A DNA stretch of 38,313 bases from an uncultured Lachnospiraceae bacterium (GCA_902766735.1 CACXEU010000035.1:1-38313), one strand, 5' to 3'. Positions 1-7,793 are shown, numbered from the stretch's first letter. Numbers and translations are program-made. Notes: generated by a model not told the origin, from the sequence alone.

Positions 1-74
1 ACCACAGTGTTTTTCATTCCCTGATTTATCCGGTACGGTTTATATACCATAACTTCTATTCCATTCATTATATT

Positions 75-99
75 TTTATTGCCAAATTCCTGCAATAAA
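75..99 (-). terminator. Possible hairpin 3' of tRNA-Thr
   Basis: Perfect 8-bp arms, TTTATTGC and GCAATAAA, enclose a 9-base loop just downstream of the tRNA in its reading direction. The run that follows is A/T-rich but is not a clean T-tract. It may be a weak terminator or a processing hairpin. Bases 1-74 show nothing else that I recognise. Confidence 0.3.
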
Positions 100-102
100 G
101 AA

Positions 103-175
103 AGCTCCCGGCGTGACTCGAACACGTGACCTGCTCATTACGAGTGAGCTGCTCTACCAACTGAGCTACGGAAGC
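103..175 (-). tRNA. tRNA-Thr (anticodon CGT)
   Basis: Read on the minus strand, this 73-base stretch folds as a standard cloverleaf. The acceptor stem is GCTTCCG paired with CGGGAGC (one G-T pair). The D-arm carries AGCTCAGTTGGTAGAGC. The anticodon stem GCTCA/TGAGC encloses the loop CTCGTAA, and the T-arm contains GTTCGAGTC. Loop positions 34-36 are CGT, which reads ACG threonine codons. No CCA is encoded at the 3' end, so it must be added after transcription. Confidence 0.95.
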
Positions 176-187
176 TTGGCTCTATTT

Positions 188-216
188 AATTTACTATACT
201 CATTTTAAAAAGTCAA
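188..216 (-). promoter_or_regulatory. Sigma-A type promoter of tRNA-Thr
   Basis: On the minus strand a -35 box TTGACT (211-216) is followed after 17 bases by TAAATT (188-193). The tRNA 5' end lies 12 bases further on. Spacing and position fit a housekeeping promoter for the tRNA. Confidence 0.55.
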
Positions 217-267
217 TTATGGAATGGATGCTTTTTTACTTTTTTTAATTCTTTCTTTCCCTTCTTA

Positions 268-296
268 TTGAATGAGTACTTTTTCTCTGCTATAAT
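268..296 (+). promoter_or_regulatory. Sigma-A type promoter placed right at a start codon
   Basis: TTGAAT (268-273), 17 bases, then a perfect TATAAT (291-296). The ATG of the next gene begins at 303, seven bases after the -10 box, where transcription would be expected to start. There is no room for a ribosome binding site, so the transcript would be leaderless. Confidence 0.7.
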
Positions 297-302
297 TTTC
301 AC

Positions 303-794
303 ATGATTTCAATAAGAGTTAATGATATTAATCATTTTATGCAACATTTACTAACCAAAGATACTTTTGATCGTTTTATATTTTATGAAGGACAGATTTC
401 TACTGCGTCAACCTTTGAACTGGACGGGAGAATTAATCGCGAGTTTTTTGATTCGGAGGAGCTCGCTTCACTTCCGGATGAATTTGTCTCCTGGCATAAA
501 ATTAAAACAGTCTGTTTTGAAATAATTAAAGGGAAAAAAGTTCCCACAAAAATGAAACTGGTTTTAGGGCTTTCCCAAACCCATTACGAGGAAATTCTAA
601 ATCAATGTGGCGTAAATCATTCTCCTTCTGACATTGGCGGACTCTATCTCCACATTCATTACGAGCAAGGTGAAATTCAAATCATTACCGGTTCTACCTT
701 AAACATCTTTACCATGGATAAATCCCTAGACAAACACTGGGATGGAATGATTCAAACCTTTCTCAGTAAACAGTTTGATATTGATATCGAATAA
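303..794 (+). CDS. Small conserved protein, DUF5721-like
   Basis: 163-residue soluble protein with no signal peptide or membrane segment. The N-terminus (MISIRVNDINHFM...TFDRFIFYEG) and overall length recall the uncharacterised DUF5721 family of Lachnospiraceae; this is my recollection of the family and not a search result. Function unknown. The start is chosen because the N-terminal residues match that pattern and no other Met occurs near the start. There is no Shine-Dalgarno sequence: the -10 box TATAAT ends six bases before the ATG, so the mRNA would begin at or next to the A of ATG. The gene ends three bases before the CIRCE palindrome, which is followed by six T and may be its terminator. 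Next gene is htpG on the same strand. Confidence 0.75.
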   Translation: MISIRVNDINHFMQHLLTKDTFDRFIFYEGQISTASTFELDGRINREFFDSEELASLPDEFVSWHKIKTVCFEIIKGKKVPTKMKLVLGLSQTHYEEILNQCGVNHSPSDIGGLYLHIHYEQGEIQIITGSTLNIFTMDKSLDKHWDGMIQTFLSKQFDIDIE

Positions 795-797
795 TTA

Positions 798-824
798 TTA
801 GCACTCTTTTTTGTTGAGTGCTAA
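798..824 (+). promoter_or_regulatory. CIRCE element (HrcA operator), also terminator-like
   Basis: A perfect match to the CIRCE consensus: TTAGCACTC, nine bases, GAGTGCTAA. CIRCE is the operator of the heat-shock repressor HrcA. It lies between the stop codon of the preceding gene and the htpG promoter, just upstream of the -35 box. Because the palindrome is followed directly by TTTTTT (825-830), the same element can form a 9-bp stem plus T-tract, the form of an intrinsic terminator for the gene at 303-794. Confidence 0.9.
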
Positions 825-831
825 TTTTTTA

Positions 832-859
832 TTGACTTTTTTTAGCACAGTGTTAAAAT
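832..859 (+). promoter_or_regulatory. htpG promoter
   Basis: TTGACT (832-837), 16 bases, TAAAAT (854-859). The spacer contains a second compact palindrome with CIRCE-like arms, TTAGCAC-A-GTGTTAA (842-856). This would place HrcA-type half-sites directly across the polymerase contact region. The inferred transcript start is near 866, giving a leader of about 65 bases. Confidence 0.6.
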
Positions 860-876
860 ATGCCATAGAAACAATT

Positions 877-901
877 GACAGAATGCATAAATGCATCTGT
901 C
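877..901 (+). promoter_or_regulatory. Hairpin in the htpG 5' untranslated region
   Basis: GACAG, a bulged A, ATGCAT, two A, ATGCAT, CTGTC. The stem has 11 bp with one bulge and lies 15 bases upstream of the ribosome binding site AAAAGGAG (913-920). Its role is unknown; RNA stability, thermosensing or protein binding are all possible. Confidence 0.4.
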
Positions 902-929
902 TTATTATATGTAAAAGGAGTGATTTATT

Positions 930-2924
930 ATGGCAAATAAACAAGGAAGTTTATCCATTAACAGCGAAAACATCTTTCCAATCATCAAAAAGTGGTTATA
1001 TTCTGACCACGACATCTTTTTCAGAGAATTAGTTTCCAATGGTTGTGATGCAATCACAAAATTAAAGAAACTGGATATGATGGGCGAAATTAACTTACCG
1101 GCTGATGAAAAATTTCAGATTCAGGTTTTAGCAAATCCTAAAGATAAAACATTGACCTTTCTTGATAACGGAATCGGTATGACGGCTGATGAAGTGGATG
1201 AATATATTAATCAGATTGCATTTTCCGGAGCCGAAGCATTCCTTGCAGAATACAAGGACAAAACCTCAGAGGACCAGATTATCGGACACTTTGGTTTAGG
1301 ATTCTATTCTGCTTTTATGGTTGCTGACCGTGTTACCATTGAAACCCTTTCCTATAAAGAAGGTGCTTCTGCGGTTCTTTGGGATTGTGACGGAGGAACA
1401 GAGTTCACCATGAGTGATTCTGACAAATCAGACCGTGGAACAAAAATCACATTATTCTTAAACGAAGATAGTCTGGAATTTGCTAACCTTTATCGTGCAC
1501 AGGAAGTTTTAGACAAATACTGTTCTTTCATGCCGACAGAAATCTACTTAAGTGACCCTTCTGCTGAACCGGAATATGAAACCATTCTGGAAGAAGAGGT
1601 GACCGAGGAAGATACTGTTATTGAACATATCGTAGAACCTGCAAAGACAGAAGAGAAAGAAAACGAAGACGGTACCAAGGAAACTGTGGAAATTGAACCG
1701 GAAAAGAAAAAAGCAAAAGTTTTGAAACGCCCTGTTCCGATTAACGACACCACACCTCTTTGGGCAAAGCATCCGAATGAATGCAGCGACGAAGAATATA
1801 AAGCATTCTACAGTAAGGTCTTTATGGATTTTAAGGAGCCTTTGTTCTGGATTCACTTAAATATGGATTATCCATTTAACCTAAAAGGAATCTTATACTT
1901 CCCTAAAATCAATATGGAATACGAATCGATTGAAGGGACTATTAAATTATATAACAACCAGGTGTTTATTGCTGACAACATCAAGGAAGTTATTCCGGAA
2001 TTCCTGATGTTATTAAAGGGTGTCATAGACTGTCCTGATCTTCCATTGAATGTTTCCCGTTCTGCTCTTCAGAATGACGGATTCGTAAAGAAGATTTCAG
2101 ACTACATCACGAAAAAGGTAGCTGATAAGCTTTCCGGAATGTGTAAAACAGATAAGGAAAACTACGAAAAATACTGGGATGACATCAGTCCATTCATTAA
2201 ATTTGGTTGTTTAAAGGACGAGAAGTTCTGTGAAAAGATGTCAGACTATGTACTCTTTAAGAACTTAGACAATAAGTTCCTGACTTTCAAGGAAGCCTTG
2301 GAAGCAAATAAGGAAAAACATGAGAACACTATTTTCTACACCAACGACCCTGTTCAGCAGAGCCAGTACGTGAAAATGTTCAAAGATGAGGGAATCGACG
2401 CTGTAATATTGAAAGACAATATCGACCAGCCATTCATCACTCAGTTAGAGTCCAAAAATGAAGGCGTTAAATTCAAGAGAATTGACGATGAATTAAATGA
2501 ATCCTTTACTGAAGAACTCAGTGAAGAAGATGCAAAGGAATATACAGAAAAGTTATCTGATTTATTTAAGAAAGCATTAAACAGAGACAATGTCGAAGTT
2601 AAGGTTCAGAAATTAAAGGATACAAAAGTTTCTTCTATGATTAACATCAGTGAAGAAACCCGTCGTATGCAGGATATGATGAAGATGTACGGTATGGCAG
2701 GTATGGACCCATCCATGTTTGGCGGAGCCGGAGAAATTCTTACATTAAACGCAAACAATACATTAGTTCAGTATCTGTTGAACAATCCTGAGGATGAACA
2801 TACGGATTTGATTTGTAAGCAGCTCTATGACTTAGCAATGATTAGTCATACTCCATTAAATCCGGATTCTATGACCGCTTTCATTGAACGAAGCAATAAG
2901 ATTTTGGAATTACTGACCAAATAA
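930..2924 (+). CDS. htpG: Molecular chaperone HtpG (Hsp90 family)
   Basis: 664-residue ATP-dependent cytosolic chaperone of the Hsp90 family. The N-terminal GHKL ATPase domain (about 1-200) shows the catalytic Glu33 and Asn37 in FRELVSNGCDA, DNGIGM at 79-84 and GHFGLGF at 119-125. A very acidic and Lys-rich linker at about 208-268 joins it to the middle domain, which holds the conserved LNVSR segment. The C-terminal dimerisation domain follows and lacks the MEEVD tail of eukaryotic forms, as is usual in bacteria. The protein is longer than the typical HtpG of around 620-630 residues mainly because of the linker. ATG is preceded by AAAAGGAG at good spacing. Control by HrcA is inferred from the upstream CIRCE; in Bacillus subtilis htpG is not part of the CIRCE regulon. 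Confidence 0.97.
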   Translation: MANKQGSLSINSENIFPIIKKWLYSDHDIFFRELVSNGCDAITKLKKLDMMGEINLPADEKFQIQVLANPKDKTLTFLDNGIGMTADEVDEYINQIAFSGAEAFLAEYKDKTSEDQIIGHFGLGFYSAFMVADRVTIETLSYKEGASAVLWDCDGGTEFTMSDSDKSDRGTKITLFLNEDSLEFANLYRAQEVLDKYCSFMPTEIYLSDPSAEPEYETILEEEVTEEDTVIEHIVEPAKTEEKENEDGTKETVEIEPEKKKAKVLKRPVPINDTTPLWAKHPNECSDEEYKAFYSKVFMDFKEPLFWIHLNMDYPFNLKGILYFPKINMEYESIEGTIKLYNNQVFIADNIKEVIPEFLMLLKGVIDCPDLPLNVSRSALQNDGFVKKISDYITKKVADKLSGMCKTDKENYEKYWDDISPFIKFGCLKDEKFCEKMSDYVLFKNLDNKFLTFKEALEANKEKHENTIFYTNDPVQQSQYVKMFKDEGIDAVILKDNIDQPFITQLESKNEGVKFKRIDDELNESFTEELSEEDAKEYTEKLSDLFKKALNRDNVEVKVQKLKDTKVSSMINISEETRRMQDMMKMYGMAGMDPSMFGGAGEILTLNANNTLVQYLLNNPEDEHTDLICKQLYDLAMISHTPLNPDSMTAFIERSNKILELLTK

Positions 2925-2945
2925 ATTTATTAGGTACTCAAGCAA

Positions 2946-2992
2946 AAACAGGGATTGCTGAAACCCATTGCGTTTCAACGCTCCCTGTTTTT
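2946..2992. terminator. Bidirectional intrinsic terminator
   Basis: Arms AAACAGGGA (2946-2954) and TCCCTGTTT (2982-2990), with an inner TGAAAC/GTTTCA stem and a T-tract on the plus side. It sits between the convergent htpG and LRR genes and has A-rich flanks suited to both directions. Confidence 0.85.
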
Positions 2993-3919
2993 TTACTGAC
3001 AGTTATTCGCTTGTAATATTTGACGGAACATTTCTCTATTTTTCAGAAAATCATTCTTCCACTGCTCCAGGTTTTTCATGCTAACATCATCTAAATTCTT
3101 ATTAAGCACTTCCACCTTCAGATCAATTGTTGAATCATAAAACTCTACGCTTCCATCATAGTTCTCAGGTCTCGTATAGATTATTTTGTTCACCGACACC
3201 GGAATTATAAGTTTTTCCAATTCGTAATTTGTTTCAAAATAATCATCATCACATAAATATCTAAAATGATATATATGATACAAATCTAAAATTTTACACT
3301 GTTCACTAACTGTAAATTCCTTTACTCTTGGAATCATCATAAGCTGATAATCATTTTTACGATAGATTGCCCCATCAATACTTACATATTTTTTATCCTT
3401 AGCAGATACGACATATTCTTTGGCAGGAACGCCAAGCATTGTATGATAATCAACAGATGTTTTGAAAATAACTTTATCCACGCAAGAGAAAAAAATACAG
3501 TTTTCTATTTCTGAATAACTCCAATGCATCTTTCCTGGCATCTTAAGTTCCTTTAATGACACACAAAAAAATGCGCCATCACCAATCTTCTTCACTGAAA
3601 CAGGAAGGTCAACCTTCTTCAATGCAGTCCCTTTAAAAGCCTCTTTGCCGATTGCCTTTAATTTTTTATTGAAAGAAACCTTTTTTAAGTTTTTACATCC
3701 TTTAAAAGCATAGTTTCCAATCTTTGTGACGTTCTTTCCAACAATAACTTTTTGTACCTTTTTATTCTTTTGATATTTTCTGCTGGTAAATTTACCTTTC
3801 CCTGTGACGGTTACAACACCATTCTTATAAGTAGCCTTTGTTTTTGCATTGACCGGATTACTATTTGTCATTACCATAATTCCTAATGCAATAATCACCA
3901 TAAATAATATTTTTTTCAT
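2993..3919 (-). CDS. Secreted BspA-type leucine-rich repeat protein
   Basis: 308 residues. The N-terminus MKKILFMVIIALGIMV is a signal peptide with likely cleavage after VNAKTK or nearby. Residues about 50-130 contain BspA/LRR_5 type repeats (VTKIGNYAFKGCKNLKKVSF, LKAIGKEAFKGTALKKVDLP, VKKIGDGAFF), a fold common in surface proteins of gut Firmicutes. The rest is less regular, with further LRR_5-like segments (for example about 245-255), and has no visible anchor motif or catalytic motif, so the protein is probably released or loosely cell-bound. Ligand unknown. A GGAGG ribosome site precedes the ATG. It follows the GH16 gene on the same strand but is separated by a 14-bp palindrome. Confidence 0.8.
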   Translation of the reverse strand: MKKILFMVIIALGIMVMTNSNPVNAKTKATYKNGVVTVTGKGKFTSRKYQKNKKVQKVIVGKNVTKIGNYAFKGCKNLKKVSFNKKLKAIGKEAFKGTALKKVDLPVSVKKIGDGAFFCVSLKELKMPGKMHWSYSEIENCIFFSCVDKVIFKTSVDYHTMLGVPAKEYVVSAKDKKYVSIDGAIYRKNDYQLMMIPRVKEFTVSEQCKILDLYHIYHFRYLCDDDYFETNYELEKLIIPVSVNKIIYTRPENYDGSVEFYDSTIDLKVEVLNKNLDDVSMKNLEQWKNDFLKNREMFRQILQANNCQ

Positions 3920-3954
3920 TTTTCATCCTCCATCTCTATGATTTTATACTAATA

Positions 3955-3988
3955 GAACGTTGAAATAATTTATTTTATTTCAACGTTC
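3955..3988. terminator. 34-base perfect palindrome between two secreted-protein genes
   Basis: GAACGTTGAAATAA and its exact complement TTATTTCAACGTTC enclose a six-base A/T loop. It starts 13 bases after the GH16 stop codon, where a terminator is expected. The downstream T-tract is poor, so a protein-binding or RNA-stability role is also possible. Confidence 0.55.
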
Positions 3989-4000
3989 CGAGAAATTTAT

Positions 4001-5338
4001 TTATTGATATACACGTACAGCATCTATTATCATAGAATCCTCATAGGTTTCAACATCCCCTTCTGTCGCCACTTTCGTCCAGTTATCTGGCTTAATTGAG
4101 ATTCCCTGAACAAACTGACTGGACAAGCACACGATAAAAGGCTTATTAAACGGCCAATAATCTTCATTATATTTTAATTCTGATACCTTTCCAAAATCAG
4201 CTAAATTATAGGAATAGGTCTGTTTCCCATCAATCCAATACGTAATGCTGTTTTCATTCCATTCAATTGCATAAGTATGGAATTCATCGCAGGCATTCTT
4301 TACCTGCGTTTCACAGTGCTTTGTATTTCCCATTCCTGAAAAACTATTAAATTTTCCGTTCAGAAGCAATTGATTAATAATACCGTTGGTTCCAGATTTA
4401 TTTTCAAATAAATCAATCTCTCCGCCTTTTGGCCAAATCAATCTTTCATTCATCAACCAACCGGCTGATACTAATCCATCTCCCTTCGGAAGCTTTGCTA
4501 CAATTTCAAATCTTCCATAGGTAAATGTTTTCAATCCATTCGTGGAAAGGTTTACGTCAGCCAGGGAATCCGCAATCACGGCTCCCGATGCTGCATTTCT
4601 CTTAAATGAAGGGGTAATAACTAAATTTCCATCTTTTACTTCATAAGTTCCCTGGTTCTCTGAAACAGAAGAATACGCTAACGTCTTATCAGTCCATTTG
4701 GTTCGATCTAAAGAATTACCATTGAATTCATCGGACCAGGTCAGCTGATATGTCTTAATTCCTACGGCAGATGAATACTTTCCTTTCGTTTTCTTGTTTC
4801 CAAGAGCTCTTACCTTATAATAGTAATATTTTCCTTTTGTCTTTTCATCCGTATAAGAATTCGTCTTCACTGTTCCGAGTTTTTTATATCCGGATTTGAT
4901 ATCTGTAGAACGCCAGATTTCATATTTCACGGCACCCTTTGATTTTGCCCATTGAAGTTCTACTGTTTTTGTTCCCTGCAAAGTAGCTTTCACATTTTCC
5001 ACTTTTTTCGGAACAACCGTCACACGAACTTTTTTCTTTTTGCCATTTACCGTTACAATTAATTTCGTTTTCCCGGTCTTCTTCCCCATCACACGAATCA
5101 TTGTATTATTTTTCTTTTTCCCTTTAATTTTCTTTGCAGAAATTACTTTTTTATTAAGACTCTTAACCTTTGCAGCACCTTTGATTCCAAAAATGCTACT
5201 CTCTCCAGAATCCACAGTAATTTTCTTTCCCAATCGATACTTCAGAGCACCATTGACCTTTGCATCTTGCTGTGCTGTGATACTAAATAACAAAACTGTC
5301 CAGATAAAAATAGCTCCAATCTTCTTTAACTTTCTCAT
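4001..5338 (-). CDS. Secreted glycoside hydrolase family 16 endo-beta-glucanase
   Basis: 445 residues from the chosen ATG. There is a signal peptide (about 1-25), a Lys-rich beta-sandwich segment (about 28-110, Big2-like), one FN3 domain (about 112-196), and a GH16 catalytic domain (about 198-445). The GH16 active-site motif E-I-D-L-F-E is at residues 307-312, matching the family pattern ExDxxE with nucleophile and acid/base Glu both present. GH16 enzymes of this type cut beta-1,3 or mixed beta-1,3/1,4 glucans outside the cell; exact substrate cannot be read from the sequence. An ATG six bases upstream (5344) would sit directly against the AAAGGAGA site, so the second ATG is preferred. The gene follows the dus gene after about 45 bases and may be partly co-transcribed with it. 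Confidence 0.88.
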   Translation of the reverse strand: MRKLKKIGAIFIWTVLLFSITAQQDAKVNGALKYRLGKKITVDSGESSIFGIKGAAKVKSLNKKVISAKKIKGKKKNNTMIRVMGKKTGKTKLIVTVNGKKKKVRVTVVPKKVENVKATLQGTKTVELQWAKSKGAVKYEIWRSTDIKSGYKKLGTVKTNSYTDEKTKGKYYYYKVRALGNKKTKGKYSSAVGIKTYQLTWSDEFNGNSLDRTKWTDKTLAYSSVSENQGTYEVKDGNLVITPSFKRNAASGAVIADSLADVNLSTNGLKTFTYGRFEIVAKLPKGDGLVSAGWLMNERLIWPKGGEIDLFENKSGTNGIINQLLLNGKFNSFSGMGNTKHCETQVKNACDEFHTYAIEWNENSITYWIDGKQTYSYNLADFGKVSELKYNEDYWPFNKPFIVCLSSQFVQGISIKPDNWTKVATEGDVETYEDSMIIDAVRVYQ

Positions 5339-5382
5339 ATACATTCTCCTTTTTCAACACTCCTATATAATCACCTAAGCAA

Positions 5383-6336
5383 TTATTTAATTTCCATAGT
5401 TCCAAATATTTCTTCTATGGCCAGTTGATATTTATACAGATTCTGACACTTTCGAACTAATTTTGCGCACCGATGCTCCTCAACGAAATTCCAGGACACA
5501 TAATTCCAAAATTCTTTCATCTTGCATAATAAATGCTTGTCCGCCTGCATGATTTGTTCAAAATCCGAATACAATCGATCATGATATTCCTTGATTTGTT
5601 CCAGGGTAATGTGCTCTGCTCCCTTGATTTCGTTCACCAGATTCGGGTTGGCAATCAACCCTCTTCCAAGCATCATCCCCCGAATATCATATTTTTCAGC
5701 AATCAAATGATAATCTTCCGTTGTATTTACATCTCCATTATAAATCAATGGATTCTTCGAATGCTCCACTGCGTAACCGAAGGCCTTCATATTCGGTATA
5801 TCACGATACATTTGCGCTCTGGTTCTACTGTGGATTGTCAATTCACTAATTGGAAATTGATTGTAAACTTCCAATATTTCCGGGAATTCTTCCTCACTGT
5901 AAATTCCAATTCTCGTTTTTACGGAAATCTCCGGCTTTTCTTCCGTCTGGTCTCTCCAGGAAAACACTTCCTCAAAAAAGCGTTCCATTCCTTCCAGGTC
6001 TCGCAGAAATCCAGCCCCTTTATTTTTGGCCACAACCGTTCCTGATGGACAACCAATATTAATATTGAATTCTTCCGTGTATCCTAAAGTCATCAGCTGT
6101 TTTGCAGCCTTAATAAAATATTCCCCTTTATTCGTCAAAATCTGAGGGATTAAATGAACCTTCGGATTATTGTTTTCCGGTAACAGGTCCCGAATTTCTT
6201 TTCCCTTAAAGCAGGGATTGACTGTTGGTGAAACAAATGGTGCATAATACTTATCGGGGCCACCGAAAAGTTCCGCATGTGCATTGCGGTATACTGCTCC
6301 GGTGACCCCTTCTAATGGTGCAAAATATATTTGCAT
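5383..6336 (-). CDS. dus: tRNA-dihydrouridine synthase
   Basis: 317-residue FMN enzyme that reduces uridine to dihydrouridine in the D-loop of tRNAs. It begins with the FMN-binding TIM-barrel signature FAPLEGVTG. It has the catalytic Cys96 in GCPSG, the following AKNKGAGFLRD segment, KTRIG, the catalytic His in TIHSRT, and the phosphate-binding GRG motif. The C-terminal helical domain is shorter than in E. coli DusB. The ATG overlaps the stop codon of the preceding trpB2 gene by one base (TAATG), implying translational coupling. Which uridine it modifies cannot be told from sequence alone. Confidence 0.92.
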   Translation of the reverse strand: MQIYFAPLEGVTGAVYRNAHAELFGGPDKYYAPFVSPTVNPCFKGKEIRDLLPENNNPKVHLIPQILTNKGEYFIKAAKQLMTLGYTEEFNINIGCPSGTVVAKNKGAGFLRDLEGMERFFEEVFSWRDQTEEKPEISVKTRIGIYSEEEFPEILEVYNQFPISELTIHSRTRAQMYRDIPNMKAFGYAVEHSKNPLIYNGDVNTTEDYHLIAEKYDIRGMMLGRGLIANPNLVNEIKGAEHITLEQIKEYHDRLYSDFEQIMQADKHLLCKMKEFWNYVSWNFVEEHRCAKLVRKCQNLYKYQLAIEEIFGTMEIK

Positions 6337-7712
6337 TATAAGTCAATCTTAGGGATTGTTGCGAATCCCTTTTCCAGTTCTTCGTCGGATGGGATATGAT
6401 CCATCATAACACCATCATTGAATTTTTCGTATGCAACCATATCGAAATATCCGGTTCCTGTTAAACCAAATACAATTGTCTTTTCTTCACCTGTTTCTTT
6501 ACATTTTAATGCTTCATCCATAGCCACCTTAATTGCATGAGAGCTTTCCGGTGCCGGAAGGATTCCTTCGACTCTGGCGAACTTTTCTGCCGCTTCGAAT
6601 ACTTCAGTCTGTTCCACGGAAGTTGCTTCCATGAGTCCATCATCATAAAGCTGAGATAAAACGGAACTCATTCCATGATAACGAAGTCCACCGGCATGAT
6701 TTGCTGATGGAATAAATCCATGACCTAATGTATACATCTTTGCCATCGGACAAACCATTCCTGTATCACAGAAATCATATACATATTTACCACGGGTAAG
6801 ACTTGGACAAGAAGCCGGTTCTACCGCAATAATTCGATAATCTGCTTCTCCTCTTAATTTTTCACCAATAAATGGAGAAACTAAACCACCTAAGTTAGAA
6901 CCGCCGCCGGCACATCCAATAATAATATCCGGCTTAATGTCATACTTATCTAAAGCAGCCTTTGTTTCCAAACCAATGACTGTTTGATGCAAAAGTACCT
7001 GAGAAAGTACCGAACCTAATACATAACGGTAACCTTCCTGTGTTGTTGCTGCTTCCACTGCTTCAGAAATCGCACAACCAAGACTTCCTGTAGTTCCCGG
7101 AAACTCTTCCAGAATCTTTCTACCAACTTCTGTGGTATTAGACGGTGATGGAGTCACTGATGCTCCATAAGTTCTCATCACTTCTCTTCTAAATGGTTTC
7201 TGTTCATAAGAAACCTTTACCATATATACCTGACAATCCAAATCAAAGTAAGAACATGCCATAGACAGTGCTGTTCCCCACTGACCTGCTCCGGTTTCTG
7301 TGGTAACACCCTTAAGTCCCTGTTTCTTTGCATAGTAAGCCTGTGCAATCGCAGAGTTTAACTTATGGCTTCCGGATGTATTATTTCCTTCAAACTTATA
7401 ATAAATCTTTGCCGGTGTATCCAAATATTTTTCCAAGAAATATGCACGAACCAATGGTGATGGACGGTACATCTTATAGAAATCCTGAATTTCTTCCGGA
7501 ATATCAATATAAGGGGTTGTATCATCTAACTCCTGCTTTGCCAATTCCTCACAAAAAACAACCTTTAATTCCTCTAAGGTCATTGGTTTCAATGTTCCCG
7601 GATTTAACAATGGTGCCGGCTTATTTTTCATATCAGCACGAACGTTATACCATTGCTTTGGAATTTCACTTTCCTCCAGGTAAATCTTGTATGGTATTTT
7701 CTTTTCTGCCAT
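6336..7712 (-). CDS. trpB2: TrpB2-type tryptophan synthase beta chain
   Basis: 458-residue PLP enzyme of the fold-type II family. The PLP lysine is K117 in GSHKLNS, the catalytic Glu139 lies in TETGAGQWG, and the phosphate-binding loop GGGSN is at 269-273. The extended N-terminus (about 80 residues before MYRPSPL) and overall length mark the TrpB2 subclass, distinct from the roughly 400-residue TrpB1 that pairs with TrpA. TrpB2 enzymes condense serine with indole; some act without TrpA. No trpA or other trp gene is nearby. It leads a two-gene unit with dus and has a strong promoter of its own. A GGAGG site precedes the ATG. Confidence 0.9.
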   Translation of the reverse strand: MAEKKIPYKIYLEESEIPKQWYNVRADMKNKPAPLLNPGTLKPMTLEELKVVFCEELAKQELDDTTPYIDIPEEIQDFYKMYRPSPLVRAYFLEKYLDTPAKIYYKFEGNNTSGSHKLNSAIAQAYYAKKQGLKGVTTETGAGQWGTALSMACSYFDLDCQVYMVKVSYEQKPFRREVMRTYGASVTPSPSNTTEVGRKILEEFPGTTGSLGCAISEAVEAATTQEGYRYVLGSVLSQVLLHQTVIGLETKAALDKYDIKPDIIIGCAGGGSNLGGLVSPFIGEKLRGEADYRIIAVEPASCPSLTRGKYVYDFCDTGMVCPMAKMYTLGHGFIPSANHAGGLRYHGMSSVLSQLYDDGLMEATSVEQTEVFEAAEKFARVEGILPAPESSHAIKVAMDEALKCKETGEEKTIVFGLTGTGYFDMVAYEKFNDGVMMDHIPSDEELEKGFATIPKIDL

Positions 7713-7751
7713 TCCTTTCGTCCTCCTATTTTTCCGAATTTAATCCTTTAA

Positions 7752-7781
7752 ATTATAACCGCTTTAAAGTGTGAATGTCAA
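7752..7781 (-). promoter_or_regulatory. trpB2 promoter
   Basis: On the minus strand a consensus TTGACA (7776-7781), 18 bases, and a consensus TATAAT (7752-7757). It is back to back with the argH promoter, whose -35 box starts 13 bases away. Confidence 0.8.
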
Positions 7782-7793
7782 ATTGTATAGGGT

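Noticed and set aside
875..908. TTGACA ... TATTAT as a second htpG promoter
   Set aside because: The spacer would be 22 bases, too long for a sigma-A promoter; the TTGACA is better explained as part of the leader hairpin.
811..1032. Open frame of 73 codons before htpG on the plus strand
   Set aside because: It runs through the CIRCE element and promoter and overlaps htpG in another frame; no ribosome site and no recognisable protein.
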